This document shows positions 8,835 to 20,398 of a stretch of DNA of 64,000 nt, in pieces (within the stretch, counting starts at the first letter, position 1; the number at the start of each line of letters is the position of its first letter). A model generated the notes under the pieces. That model saw nothing but the letters and a program-made list of their open reading frames with translations. It did no database searches and was not told the origin of the DNA. Position numbers and translations under genes: made by a program. The stretch is taken from contig CM033395.1 in the NCBI GenBank assembly GCA_019426215.1, positions 813,501 to 877,500 of the forward strand, given 5' to 3'. This DNA comes from Buddleja alternifolia (Eukaryota; Streptophyta; Magnoliopsida; Lamiales; Scrophulariaceae).

Positions 8835-11553
8835 CTATATATATATATATATATATGTATGTATATATCTTCTTAATTTAAAATTCCAGTAAAGTAATTA
8901 ATCATGCTTGCAGCTGGCGTCAAGAGATCATATATATATAATTGTCACCTATTTTTGTTCTGAGTTTCATTACTTTGTATTATCTGAGGGAAATTCCAAG
9001 AATATATGGAAGCGTGCACCGCTGAAGTCAATTTATAATATAAACAACATATTGTTATTCAGTGCTAACTTCGTGAAAAAACCATATAAAGTTCAAGGAA
9101 AAGCCTACGTTTCTCTAATTTGAAATAATAATATTTAAAGGTAAAAATATCAACAAATATAAATCAAAATACCAAAGTGTGGTGCATGCATGTGTGATGT
9201 GTCAAACTAAATTGTATTTAAGTCCATTGATAAGAAAAAACAAACATACCAATATGGTTAGATATAACATAATTCCTTGCGTACATACGAGATCTTCTAT
9301 TGTAATTTCCTATTGCTATCTTTTATTATAGATTTAACTCATCTACCCTTGTATATATCTAGGGAAAATTTAACTTTTGGTCTCATAAGATTTCGTGCAT
9401 TTTATATTTAATCCAATTGAAATTTTAGTTGCACTTTTGGTCTCGATCATCAAAAAATGAATGAAAAAAGGCGCCATTATCTAGCGCGTGTACGACACTA
9501 ATAAGAAAATTTAATGCTTAAAATTTTACAAACTTAATATGCTTAAAGATTTTATTCGTCAATATTTTTAGTATATGTCTATTCCTTTAGTATCAAAATA
9601 TAATGTTCCACGTGTCTCATAATTATTACTTTAATGCGACGTACGTGCCAAATTAAGATGTCATTTCTTAAAATGAATTTTTTTTCTAAACCTCTCAATT
9701 AAAATAGAGATAGATACTAATAAGAAATAACAATTAACTGGTATGAAAATAAGTAGTGGTGAGTACACCTTAATCTTAAGGACCTATTTGTCAATACGTT
9801 TAACGCCACAATTAGATTATAAGAACATACTCAATGCCTTTTATTAATGATTAATAATGTTCATACAATATAAATAAAATGCTCTCCTAAATCTAATTCC
9901 TCAATGGCATAGAGGGCAGAACACCTAACATAAGCATACACAATATTTTGACCTTTTAATTTGAACATAAAATATATTTTCGCCAATAATATTAGTATTA
10001 TTTTCTATTATGTTTGTATATACACCATTAATTTACGTCTCTTTTCTAATTTTGTCACTAACATGTCTTTTTTTTCTGTGATCAACATAGGTAAATTTAT
10101 TTCTTTCGTCCTGTTACTAGTATTAAGAATGTAATATCAATCTTTATATTTCTGTATGTAATAACATATTAAGTATATTGTTTATTCTGGGATACTAAAT
10201 ATAAAATAATTATAAATATCATTGATATGGGTCATAATTTTTAATTTTTTCGAATGGTCAATTAATTAAATTGAAGACAGCCTTCAAAGGGAAAGCTCGT
10301 GAAAAGCCCAAGGAAATGCTCGGGAGAATGCAAGGAGAAAAGCCCAAAAGAAATCTCATCAAAATGCTTACAAGAAGGCTTGCATGGACATGGACTCTTA
10401 GAGGGGATAATATCCTCACAACTACTAAATCCCAAATTGTGGTATTTTATCTATCTTTTATCCCTAAAATATTTAAGTGGAGTGGAAGACAAATTGAGGA
10501 CTTTTGATCCTCCAAAAAACCGTCCACTTCATTATAAATAGGAGGGGGATTTTTATTTTTTAGGTAATTTTGGGAGAAGTCAAATTTTAGTAAGAGGAAA
10601 AAGTGTATTTATTTCAAATATTAGGGTTTATGTATTTCAATATCCAAAGTCAATAAGGAAGTTTATTTCTTCTTCCATTTCTCTACATTTTTTAGTTTTA
10701 ATTTATTATTCCCACATATCAAATATAAAAATAAATTCAAAAGTCTTGTTTGGCTATTTGAATTTTCTTGGTGTAAAATCGAACCCACATCAATCATATT
10801 ATATAAGAGCATTCGCATCCATAAGTTTTCCAAATTAACAGATTGCACCAATTTTTTTCTAAAGTCATTTATTATATCATGACTTTATTTTGGAGTACAT
10901 TTTTTATTAATTAATCTTTCTAATAACTTTAAGCACATATAAACTTTTAGATATATAGAAAGATATTTCATTTGTAAAAGCATGTTATAAGTTTGACTTT
11001 TGTTATTATATATATACATCCACTCAAAAAATTTACTAAATATACTTTTATATAAAAAAATAATTTATCAATATCTTCAAAATATATGCCTATCTTTTAG
11101 CATCAAATATAATATTACATATGTGATTCATATTTTTTATACTTCCTCTTTCTTTTTCGGAAAGAACCAAAATAAGGTTCGGCTTCTTAATATGATTTTT
11201 TTCTTCTAAATTACTCAATGAAATAATGATCTCACTCTAATAACAATTAACAATATTAAATTCTAAATTTTTTTGTGTTTGTCTTGTTTAAAACCTAATA
11301 GTTAGTTTGGTTCAATATAGATATTGAAAATTGGGATGAAAGGAGTCTTAGATGATCGATCAAGCTTTTATTATTAATTTTTCTCTCATATTTAAAAATA
11401 TAATTTAAGAATTCTACAATATTTTTTGTTACATTTTTCTCTAGTTTTTGGTTGTGGATCTAGTTATTTTTCTTTGTTGGCGATTGTGAGAAAAATAAAT
11501 TTTATTTTATTCCTTAGTATTTAAAGAAAGTAGGAATCTCCTTCAATTCTTTA
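8835..11553. other. AT-rich intergenic stretch without recognised gene
   Basis: The first 150 bases are 3' flank shared with the SUMO-like gene at 30430 (compare 30787-30890) and include a TA microsatellite at 8838-8856. At 9370-9450 two 'TTTTGGTCTC' phrases suggest an old MITE remnant. At 10533-10540 TATAAATA follows a more G/C-balanced stretch (10270-10530), which could be an old LTR or promoter remnant, but no partner repeat was found. The rest shows only short, low-complexity frames. Confidence 0.5.
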
Positions 11554-12008
11554 GGCTCTATTTGGTTGTATTTTCATTTCATTTTCAACCGTCATTTTCT
11601 AAAAGTATATGAAGGAATGTGTTTTTTATTTTTGTGTGGGGGAAATGAAAAAAGTAGGTGTGTTTGGATGTGTTTTTAAAAATGGTTGAAATTGGTGATT
11701 GTGATGTGTTAAATGATTGAAAATAAATGATTAATTAGATGAATAGAGTTGGATTTAAAAATTTAAAAGAGAGGAGTGAGAAGGGTTTAAAAATTGAAAA
11801 GAAATGAGAGAGAAAACTGATAAAAAGAAATTGTGAGATGAATGATGTGAAATGTAATTTAAAGAAATAATTGAAATTTATTGGGAACGTAAAAATAAGA
11901 ATGAAAATGAGAATATTTTCAGTTAAAAACAATGTAAAATGTGTATTCTCATTTTCAGATGAAAATGAAAATCTAAAAAGTAAATTGAAAACACAAGGCA
12001 AACAACCC
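11554..12008. mobile_element. Tourist-like (PIF/Harbinger) MITE
   Basis: The 455-bp segment is flanked by TTA on both sides (11551-11553 and 12009-12011), the 3-bp target preference of PIF/Harbinger elements. The left end GGCTCTATTTGGTTGTATTTTCATTT pattern (shown here as GGCTCTATTTGGTTG) pairs imperfectly with the inverse of the right end GGGTTGTTTGCCTTG. The interior is AT-rich with GAAAATGAAAAT repeats and no gene. Confidence 0.65.
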
Positions 12009-12284
12009 TTAATTTCTTTATATTGTCCTATTACTAATTATATATTTCTCTCTTTATCAATTAATAATTAAAAGGTTTCCCACTATTAAAGGAAATTTAA
12101 AATTTAACTAAGGATACAAAAGTCGTTTTATAATATTTTTTGGATTACTCTAAATTAATTAGAATGTCCAAAACGAAATTCATATTTAATGAACAATCAC
12201 TAGTATTAGTCTAGTGCTACTGCCCTCGGAGTAGTGTCAATAGTTGCGATTCTTCTGATACTTTGAACCTCAGATTCTTCATGG

Positions 12285-12302
12285 ACCCCCCCCCCCCCCC
12301 CC
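12285..12302. repeat. Poly-C tract
   Basis: Seventeen consecutive C residues in the intergenic gap between the Tourist-like MITE and the membrane-protein gene. The count may be affected by sequencing error. The rest of 12009-12477 shows nothing recognisable. Confidence 0.8.
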
Positions 12303-12477
12303 AACCCGCGTATGTACCCATTTTTGTACTGTGATTGCATGCAAGACTTGGAGTCGAGTTCATTAATTGTCCAAGCCAAGGTGACTACGTACATACCAGC
12401 TCTCTTAATAATTACTACATATTGTGCCTGGAAATATAAATATATCTATCTATCTATATATATGAATAAGTTTCTAA

Positions 12478-13011
12478 TTAGCAATTAATGCGAGAGCATA
12501 CGAATATGGCAAGAAAAGAAAGAGTACAAACGAGCCATGAAATGATCTTTAGGCAGAGTGGAAGAGGAGGGATAGTGATTGCTAAATAGAAATCTGTAGC
12601 CACAAAGAAAATCCCAGCTCGAACCAAAATCCTGGAGAGGTTAGGGTTTTCGGATGAGATTATCTTGGCCATGAAAGTGGTGGCGAAAGCTAACACCATA
12701 GAAACCGAAAACAGAAGAACTGATACTGGGGGAATTTTGTTGTGACCATCAGTAGTTGAAATTTGCCAATTAGACTGCTGGACTGCAATTTCAATGGCTG
12801 ACGTTAGGCAGTAGCCTATGATGAGGAGTGGCCAGTCCAGATCAGGACGAACATTAATATGTGCTGCTGCTGCTGCTGCTGCATGATTATTATTCATCAT
12901 CAGTTCTGGCCGCGGCGCCGCAGGTTCTGAAATGGGTAATATTGCGCGCGGTAGAAATTTGTCCTCCACCTTTCTCTTAAGTGCGCGCAAGTAATTAGCC
13001 ACAATTTCCAT
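12478..13011 (-). CDS. Small four-helix membrane protein, function unknown
   Basis: An intact 177-residue frame starting at the ATG at 13011. Residues 1-25 are basic and helical (RALKRKVEDKF). A low-complexity spacer follows with a poly-alanine run at 44-50 encoded by a (GCA)n microsatellite. Four likely membrane segments lie at about 60-78, 95-117, 128-147 and 153-173, with FYLAITIPPLPLCLKIISW forming a tight turn between the last two. No signal peptide or known catalytic motif is visible, and I do not recognise the family. A diverged, shortened copy on the same strand at 31199-31490 next to SUMO-like genes shows the gene belongs to a duplicated block; codon-level preservation of this copy against the decay of the other suggests it is a real gene. 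Cellular location is inferred to be a membrane. Confidence 0.65.
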   Translation of the reverse strand: MEIVANYLRALKRKVEDKFLPRAILPISEPAAPRPELMMNNNHAAAAAAAHINVRPDLDWPLLIIGYCLTSAIEIAVQQSNWQISTTDGHNKIPPVSVLLFSVSMVLAFATTFMAKIISSENPNLSRILVRAGIFFVATDFYLAITIPPLPLCLKIISWLVCTLSFLAIFVCSRINC

Positions 13012-13314
13012 TTATTATTTAGACGCAAAGGAATTTATGTATATGTGTGTGCGTGTGAGTGTGTGAAAAATACTTGCAGAACAGAATTCTTGAGGTTAAA
13101 CACTTAAACTCATCGTGGTTTTATAGTCTACGACAAGTCAAATATTCATGCATTAAAAATGTCGTACGTCTTTCAATTAAAATAATTAAGTGAGATGCAA
13201 ATCCAGCTAATATGGAGATCATCTTTCCTACATTTGTGTCACGCGTCATTTAGATTTTAGAAGAACAAGTGAAAATGCAATTTTGTCTTTTATATATTAG
13301 GGGCTAGTACACTA
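13012..13314. other. Upstream region of the membrane-protein gene
   Basis: About 300 bases between the start codon (13011) and the TRIM element. Contains a GTGTGTG-rich stretch at 13040-13065 and no other feature. It presumably includes the promoter, but no TATA box can be assigned with confidence. Confidence 0.4.
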
Positions 13315-13490
13315 TGTCAGGCCTCCCACATCCGTAAATAAGGGAGAAATTAAATGGTTTATAAATAGAAACCCATGAAGTCAAATAGATATATTTTGGT
13401 CTGTGATTTAAATACACAATTAAATGTTACATTCATTGGGTTCAGAGGCACTTATCTCATCCAACGTGCTTGCGGGCCCGCAGCGTGACA
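13315..13490 (+). repeat. TRIM left LTR
   Basis: 176 bp, TGTCAGGCC..GCGTGACA. TTTATAAATAG at about 13359 may serve as a TATA box and is also present in the right LTR. The PBS-like sequence starts three bases downstream. Confidence 0.75.
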
Positions 13491-13659
13491 AATGATATCA
13501 GAGTCATTCACCAGCCAAAACTTTGGGAGCTAAGTGCCTACACTAGACAAAGTGCTACACGTTGCGGGTGCCACGTCTTGAGTCGGTGGTGCAAAGTGCT
13601 ACATGTGTGAGAGCCACCTCTTGAGCCAGTGAGAAACACTGCTAGAGTCCCAACGCTTG

Positions 13660-14109
13660 AGAATCTCATTTTTGGTCCCCTAAGTGGTCAAGAGTACATA
13701 TTTGGCCCCACACTTTATGAAAGTCTCATATTTAGTCTCATAAGTTATAAAGTCTCAATGTTGGCCCCAAAGCCAATTTTCGTCATAAATTTAATGGTCA
13801 ACTCCGTTAGTCAACATTTTGACAGAATTTTTTGGGAGATTTTGTGTTTGCATGACATGTGATATTCAATAAAAACATTGTGATATTGAATATAATCCAT
13901 GTGTGAATGCATTTACGTGTCAATTCTCCCCGAAAAAGTCGATCAAAATATTGACTAACGAAATTAATCGTTAAATTTCTGACGGAAATTGCCTTTGGGA
14001 CCAACATTGAGACTTTTTATAACTTATGGGACTAAATGTGACACTTTCATAAAGCGCGAGACTATATATATACTCTTGACCACTTATAGGACCAAAAATG
14101 AGATTAACC
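13660..14109. mobile_element. Foldback MITE nested in the TRIM
   Basis: The two arms (13663-13860 and 13885-14107) are imperfect inverse complements over most of their length, beginning AATCTCATTTTTGGTCC and ending with its inverse. Flanking 11-base sequences CCCAACGCTTG (13649-13659) and CCCAACACTTG (14110-14120) differ at one position and look like a target duplication; 9-11 bases would suit a Mutator-type element. No coding capacity. Confidence 0.75.
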
Positions 14110-14182
14110 CCCAACACTTGGTAACAGGTCTTGGGCAATGTCATGCCGCGACAAGTATGTCATGCTCTAAAGGGGCGTTGAT

Positions 14183-14355
14183 TGTCATCCTACATCGGTA
14201 AATAAGGGAGTGATTTATAAATAGAAGCCTAAGAATTCAAGTTTAACAATGGATATCCATTTTGTCTCGTCGTTTAAATACCCAAAAACAAGTTACACTC
14301 AATAGGTTCGGAAGCACTCATCGCATCCAATGAGTTCACGTGCTCAATCGTGACA
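14183..14355 (+). repeat. TRIM right LTR
   Basis: 173 bp, TGTCATCC..TCGTGACA, aligned with the left LTR with scattered differences, so the insertion is not recent. Preceded by the purine-rich TAAAGGGGCGTTGAT. Confidence 0.75.
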
Positions 14356-14530
14356 TACTAATTTTTCACCTTCCAATTAAGTCATTTATCTTTTAATTTT
14401 ATGGCAATTTCTGCCGTTGGAGTGATCATTTTGATCCTCTGGGATGAAAAATTCTACAAAGTGGGGATTTTGCATCTAATTTGACGATTATTCAGATTTT
14501 CGAGAGAAAATTGGAGCCTTTGTTGATTTC

Positions 14531-14546
14531 GGGGGGGGGGGGGGGG
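14531..14546. repeat. Poly-G tract
   Basis: Sixteen consecutive G residues between the TRIM and the solo LTR. The surrounding gap (14356-14680) has no recognisable feature. Confidence 0.8.
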
Positions 14547-14680
14547 ATTATTGTACATCCATATATTTGAGATGCCTAAAGTAAAAATAAACTTGGTAAA
14601 ATACAAGTATGCTATAATATATATACAAACATGTACATACATACATATAAAATAATAATAATAAATATTAGGAAATTTCA

Positions 14681-16159
14681 TGTTAGATGTTTTGATGACG
14701 ACAAGATAGGATTTTATATTAGACCCCAAAAGAATGCAAGTTTATGCTTTCATAGAAAACTTGTATAAGCATTGAAAGTTTATTATTTTATTAGGCTTGT
14801 ATTTTTATTTTTATACAGTTTAGACTAAGTATTGGAAACTCAATCGCTAATAGTATTCAAGGTGAGTCTATCAAAGAGAAAGTTGAAGATCAGCGTCTGA
14901 AGTAAAGTGAAGATGAAGATTGACTTAAGCGTCTGTCAACCTCTAAAGATATTTCAAGAATTCTGAATCAGCAACTAAGCAATCAAGCGATCAATCAATC
15001 AGATTCACCTGAAATAAATTTCGAAGTCTTGAAGGACTTATATGCAATCAATAACGGGCATTTATTTCTAATGAGAAATAAATTCAAATGCATTTAATGT
15101 CTTATAAGAGCATTAAATGTGATAAGGACTATGGACGTACGAACAAGCCACCATTCACTAGACTATCAGAGTTCAAAGTCTACCACATCTGTAGAATTTC
15201 AAGGATTTCAGAATGGAAGCAGGATCCACTCGCTCAAGTGAAAAGCACGCACCAGCACATGTGTCCAACGGACTCGTTTCCCAAGAATTACCTATAAATA
15301 GGTCTATTCAGCAAACCCGAAATACAAGAATACACACACGTCCATTCAAGCTAAAATTGCTCATCAACCCTGTGCTGAGTTTAAAGTCATAATGCTCCAA
15401 GAAAAGTTTCAAAATCTCCAAATCCAAATCTTGCAAGCTTTTCATACATCCCAAAAACAGTCACCAATATCTCAAACATCTTCATAGAAGAACCCTACAT
15501 TTTTATTGAGATATTTCAAGTTGTTTGAACTTCCAAAATCAAACAAACCCTTGTGACAAAAACCCTCCAACCTCTATCCTCTTTGTGAAAAAGAAGTTGT
15601 AATTCAAGCATTATTTCTAGGTGAAAGAAGTTTGTTGAAGAGATCTCAGTGGAGTTGAAATCTGTGTGATCAAGGAGCTCAAGACCATCTTTGTGTTATT
15701 CATTATCTGTAGAAGTCATCTATGTGAAGGCTTTGACAATCATTTAGTGGATGTCCTCCGAGTGCAAAGAAAAATAAGGACGTATCTGGGATTACATCAC
15801 CTAATGAACCTTTCATATTTTGAGTCATTTATTTTACTATTTTATTGCTTTCCATATTCTTGCATATCATTTGTTTAAAGCTTTAAAATCAGTAAGCGAC
15901 TAATTTGCAAACCCAATGCTAAGCAACCAAAATCATTTTCGCTGTGCTCACCATGATTAAGCGAACTACGTTTTACCCTACTTTGGTAATTGCTAAAATC
16001 ACTAAGTCTAAGTTATCTCCTTCCTAGCCGTTAACCAAGTGTTTAAAATATTTTGAGAGACAAGAAAATTTTTGAAGTTAAAAGAAAACTTCACGGTCTA
16101 TTCAACCCACTCCCCCGTCACCTATCTAGACCCTTTTCGTATGTCATTTGGGATCAACA
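14681..16159 (+). repeat. Solo LTR, SIRE/Maximus-like copia
   Basis: The segment begins TGTTAGATGTTTTGATGACGAC and ends CAACCCACTCCCCC..GGGATCAACA, which resemble the two ends of SIRE/Maximus copia LTRs (shown in part). CCTATAAATAG at 15290-15301 is a good TATA box, followed by a T/C-poor leader and a segment (GGTGAAAGAAGTTTGTTGAAGAG) typical of this LTR type. No internal element region follows, so it is a solo LTR of about 1.48 kb. No target duplication is evident, so the ends may be off by a few bases. Confidence 0.6.
15292..15300 (+). promoter_or_regulatory. TATA box in the solo LTR
   Basis: CTATAAATA in the middle of the LTR, placed as expected for an LTR promoter. Confidence 0.5.
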
Positions 16160-16519
16160 ATAAACAATCACTTAATAATATCTAAAACTAATTTACGTTT
16201 AGTTTTCGTACTTTAACTTGTTGTATCGATTTTTCTTTACTCATTAATACTCAATTTTTTTAAATATCATTAACTAATACAAATATACATTATTAAATGA
16301 TGCATACATACAATATACATATATATAAACATATAAATATACATAATAAAAATAAAATTCACACATCTGAATGTCATAGTAGGAATATATTTAATTAATT
16401 TATATATTTCATAATTGCACATTTCTATTTATTTATTTATTTATGAATTTGTCATACTTTAATTGAATTTTAAATAATAAAATTATTTGAAGTATAAAAT
16501 CAAAAAAATAACTTTCTAT
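16160..16519. other. AT-rich gap
   Basis: AT-rich sequence with simple ATATAC and TTTATTTA repeats. Nothing gene-like. Confidence 0.5.
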
Positions 16520-17045
16520 AGCTCAAATACTCATTGGAGATGGATACGAGGAAAGATATGCATTAAATATAGTCATACACTATCTCGAAAAGATATGCAT
16601 TGGAGATGGATATGAGATTTCATAGTTAAGGTTTCTTGTTTACTAAGTACATGTATCCCTATAAATATGTTACTCAGTAATACAAGTTTCCTACTGGAAT
16701 TTCTCTAATCTAACATGGTATCGAGCTAAAGGGTTTCTTCTCTTAACCCTCACGATTTATCGCTTCCACCAGCCTCTACCATTGCCGTCCCCATTTGGCT
16801 CCCTAATTTTTTTTCTTCTCTCCTTCCCACACACAATAATGGCAGCCCACTACTCTTTGTGTAGTACAACTTCTGCCAACAAATCTTTGTTTCTTCTTTA
16901 TTTCTCCATCTCTTTCTCTCTTTTTTATTATTTCTACATCTCTAATTTTTACCCATTTTCATGGCGTTGAATTGCGAGTTGTTCAACTCCTATTTCTCTT
17001 TCTTCTTTTTCCTCTAAATCTTCAAAAAAAAAAAAAAAAAAAATC
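16520..17045 (+). repeat. Copia LTR end, PBS and leader remnant
   Basis: 16660-16715 reads like the end of a short copia LTR (CCCTATAAATATG.. to CTAACA), directly followed by TGGTATCGAGC, one base from the initiator-Met PBS. The T/C-rich leader that follows (16740-16980) resembles that of the Ale-like element after 60981. A direct repeat of GATATGCATT..GAGATGGATA occurs at 16553-16615. No gag frame follows, so only the 5' end is left. It ends in a poly-A run at 17023-17041. Confidence 0.55.
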
Positions 17046-19182
17046 TTCTTCCACACCTATTAGTATATATGACTTTCCTTTAATTGTTGTTAATATAAAA
17101 TAATAGCCATCTTTTTTCTTCAAATTTCGTGTGCAAGATATAATTTTCGGTTGCGCCTAGCCCTAGATTCAGGTTTTGTACCTACGGCACCACTTTTGGT
17201 ACCGTCGTCAACTAGATGACGAAAAATGTCATGTGCCATTTGTGTGGCCATTAACTTCTGACTTGGGAGGGAATTAAACGATCAAATTGAGAATGAACAC
17301 AAAATTAGAATTTAGGAAATTAAGAAAATTTGGGGATTTGCTGGGTATTGTTCAATACATGGTAAAAAAGGATCGACTTCTTGAAGTCTTGTAAAAAAAA
17401 TGTCTTCCCTCTTCGTCCTCCAACACAGTAAGTCGAACAAATGGAAAAAATTGAGTGTTTTCGTGGAAAGAAACCTTTTTGGGTGCTCATAGTTGTTGAA
17501 TTAGGTTTGTATAGACTCGCCGGTCCTTGCTTCAACCTCTTTTCTTTAATTCTCTTAGGGAAAATCATTTTTCATAGCGTAATTGACCACCTATACACTT
17601 TTGATACTAAATATTTTGGATATCTCACTTCTCATACAAACTTGGCCAATTTTCTCATGTTTTCTTACCACCATTAACATGGTAACGGGATTTGTCACGT
17701 GAGGCACCCATGGCTGTTAAGATATGGCTGGGGTGTGAATAAAAACTGGCAGAAACGCAAAAAGATTAGGGAAGAACATGAAATCAGGTTTTAGAAATGA
17801 AGAAAATTGGGGATTAATTTGGAGCAATTTCTTCAAAAATTGGTAAGGAGTGGCTGATTTTCAACTGAAACTGAAACAAAAGTTGTATAGCCTTAGTCTA
17901 TTACTATTTAATTATTAAATTACTAAATAATCATAATTAATTAACTAATTAGACATCTACATAATACTGATAAATTTTTCACTGATGAGAAAATATGAAA
18001 TGACTATTTCCTTATTAAAGTGATCATAATATTAAATAAAAATAAAGCACAAAAGTCTAAAAAATATGATCTGACTAATTTTTCTTTTTAACTTTTTAGA
18101 TTAAAAATGACAAACATCTTATACCATCAGTGTTTTCAAGTTGCATAGGAATCGAATTTGGAAAAATAAAAATAAAAACAGAAATGATATTTGTTATAGA
18201 CGAGAGAAGAGAGTCCCAAATTAATAGAAGTCTTGGTATCATCTATTTCTACCTACACACGAGAATTTTATATTTCATTTGTAATTGTTAATTGATTATA
18301 AATTGTTAATATTGATATATATTGAATGATTATTTATATTCATGATGAATTGATATATGTAAAAACTTAGTTGAGAACAAGGACTTTGTTGGCGGCGAAA
18401 TATATACTTTAGCCAAAATAAATGGTTTATTAATATTCCGGGTGTGCGGGTTGGGTTTGGGTTGGGGGAATGTCATATTTTCATAAGCTTATACACCAAA
18501 TTTAGCATTAGAAAAAATTGAAGGGGACAGGGGGCCCTGCCAGCCTCCCTCTGTCACTGCACGTCATAGGGGTATATGTGTCCTTTCATTGTTATTCTAT
18601 TTTTATACTCATAAGAGAGTTATTCAACTTTCTTTCCCTAGAGGTACGTGGATAGGGTATTTCCAAAATGAAAAAAGTAGGATGTTTCCATGCTAATAAT
18701 GTGGATTCGTGTCTACCACTGTGACTTTGTGGTGGAAAAACTTTGAGCCGAATTAAAGAGCCGCCAGTATACAAATACAATACAAAAAGTAGGATGGTCT
18801 TTGCTCCAAAAGTCAAAAGTGAAAATCAGTTATTAACCTCCACAAATTATTAATTTTCTGATTATTATGTAAGCCAAATCCCTATTCAACCTCGACCCAT
18901 CACTCAAAAGTTAGTTTTTTTTTTTTCCAAAAGAAAATTGTTATTTTCTTCTTCATGTTATTGCAATCCCCTATTCCCAAATGGGAGTGCTAATGAACCA
19001 GCTCTAGCTAACCCCCACTCTATAAAAATTAGGTTGATTCGAAATCGAGTTTCAGATCGATATTAAAAATAAAAAAAATGAAAGTTTCATGTATTTAGAA
19101 TTCTTAAAAGTAATGGTTGAAAATTGATAGTATTTATATATTGCTACTGGAAAAAAAAAGTCCATTTTAGTAAATAAAATAT
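17046..19182. other. Intergenic region without recognised gene
   Basis: Mixed AT-rich sequence with short frames only. Around 17150-17260 and 17690-17740 are G/C-balanced patches with no recognisable product. The 80-residue open frame at 17441-17677 resembles no family I know and is probably spurious. Confidence 0.45.
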
Positions 19183-19187
19183 TATTT

Positions 19188-19543
19188 TGATATATGCCAA
19201 ATTGAAGGAAAAACGTAGCACGAATAAGAGCACTTTTATAAGTAAAAGTGCGACTTTGAAGATTGGAGATTTAGCAAAAAAGGGGACGGCGCTTTTGACA
19301 CCTGGCTTTTTCACTAATTGAGTTAAAATGTTAGTTAGAATTTTAGCTGATTTTGTACGCAAACTGATGTATAAATAACTTTCAGTTGAGGAAAAAAATT
19401 CATACTGTTTTTGGTGATAAAATTTTGAAACTCTCTCTTGTTCACTGAATATTCCAATTGAGATAAATTCTCCAGGAGCAATTATTGTCTTGATCCTCAG
19501 GTTTATCTTGTTAGTTTCTTCCCATCTAATTTGGTCTTCATCA
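19188..19543 (+). repeat. 5' LTR of the chromovirus
   Basis: TGATATATGCC..GTCTTCATCA, TATAAATA at 19370-19377. It matches the 3' LTR throughout. Confidence 0.9.
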
Positions 19544-19546
19544 AAG

Positions 19547-19560
19547 TGGTATCAGAGCCA
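19547..19560 (+). promoter_or_regulatory. Primer-binding site (initiator Met tRNA)
   Basis: TGGTATCAGAGCCA, complementary to the 3' end of plant initiator-Met tRNA, three bases after the 5' LTR. Confidence 0.85.
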
Positions 19561-19595
19561 GGTTGATTCTTGAAATTCTTGTTGAAGGTGCAACA

Positions 19596-20393
19596 ATGGT
19601 GGAAACTACACGCAGTAACACAGAATTACGCAAGGATGTGGATGCTCTAAAAGAGAGCTGTGAACGAACTGAGAAAACATTGGAAGAATTGCACACTATG
19701 ATGGCCACAATGTTCACGAATCAGAATCATCAACCTGTTCATGGTGGGTTAGGGCATTCAAACGAGAATGGGGGTGAATCTCCGATGAATCGAGGGGCTC
19801 CGTGGACTTCTAGATATCAGATTCCAACTAAAGTATCCAGAGTTGATTTCCCCCAGTTTAATGGTGAGGATTTGAGAGGTTAGTTATACAAATGTGAACA
19901 ATTCTTTGAAGTTGATGATACTCCATCCCATGCCAAGGTGAAATTAGCTGCGGTTCATTTAGAAGGAAAGGCTTTACGGTGGCATCAAATGTTTATGAAA
20001 GGGAGACTTACTCGAGAAGTGCCTAATTGGGAGGAATACATCCGAGCCCTAAATGATAGATTTGGACCACTGGTTCATGATGACCCAATGTCAAAATTGG
20101 TAAATCTGAAACAGGTTGGTAATGTGCAGCAATATCTTGATAAATTTGATGAAATTGTTAATTGTATGGATTTGGTTGATCATTATGCTCTTAGCTGTTT
20201 CTTGGGAGGTTTGAAAGGGGAAATTTCTGTCAATGTAAGGATGTTTAGACCAAAATCTTTACAGGAGGCAATAAGTTTGGCCAAACTACAAGAACAAGCC
20301 ATTTCTATTACCCATAAAAGACCACCACTATTTCCAAAACCAAATCCTTATCCACAAAAATCACAACCTATAATTCCATCCTACAAAAGTCAA
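19596..20393 (+). pseudogene. Chromovirus gag (N-terminal part)
   Basis: Gag of the chromovirus, starting at the ATG at 19596 (MVETTRSNTELRKDVD). An alpha-helical N-terminus (about residues 5-45) is followed by SRVDFPQFNGEDLRG, then a TAG stop at 19881 where other elements have Trp (TGG). The frame continues without shift: LYKCEQFFEV, KVKLAAVHLEGKALRWHQ, WEEYIRALNDRFG and LQEAISLAKLQEQA, the retrotransposon gag core. At 20394-20398 (ATTAC) it is cut by the copia insertion and resumes at 26880. So one nonsense change and one insertion break it. Confidence 0.85.
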
Positions 20394-20398
20394 ATTAC

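Larger units (their letters stand above)
13315..14355 (+). mobile_element. TRIM-type miniature LTR retrotransposon with nested foldback
   Basis: Two direct repeats of about 175 bp (13315-13490 and 14183-14355) both begin TGTCA and end GTGACA and share a CACATC(C/G)GTAAATAAGGGAG core. A PBS-like TGATATCAGAGTC (two mismatches to the initiator-Met PBS TGGTATCAGAGCC) follows the left repeat, and a polypurine stretch TAAAGGGGCG precedes the right one. Flanks are CACTA (13310-13314) and TACTA (14356-14360), a probable 5-bp target duplication with one change. There is no coding capacity. A 450-bp foldback (13660-14109) is inserted in it; without it the TRIM is about 590 bp. Confidence 0.8.

Noticed and set aside
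10271..10541. Frames upstream of a TATAAATA at 10533
   Set aside because: Lys/Glu-rich short frames in two registers with no domain; the TATA-like motif had no partner LTR in the window, so no element was called.
17441..17677. 78-residue plus-strand frame overlapping an 82-residue minus-strand frame
   Set aside because: No recognisable domain or neighbouring signals, and open on both strands; treated as chance.
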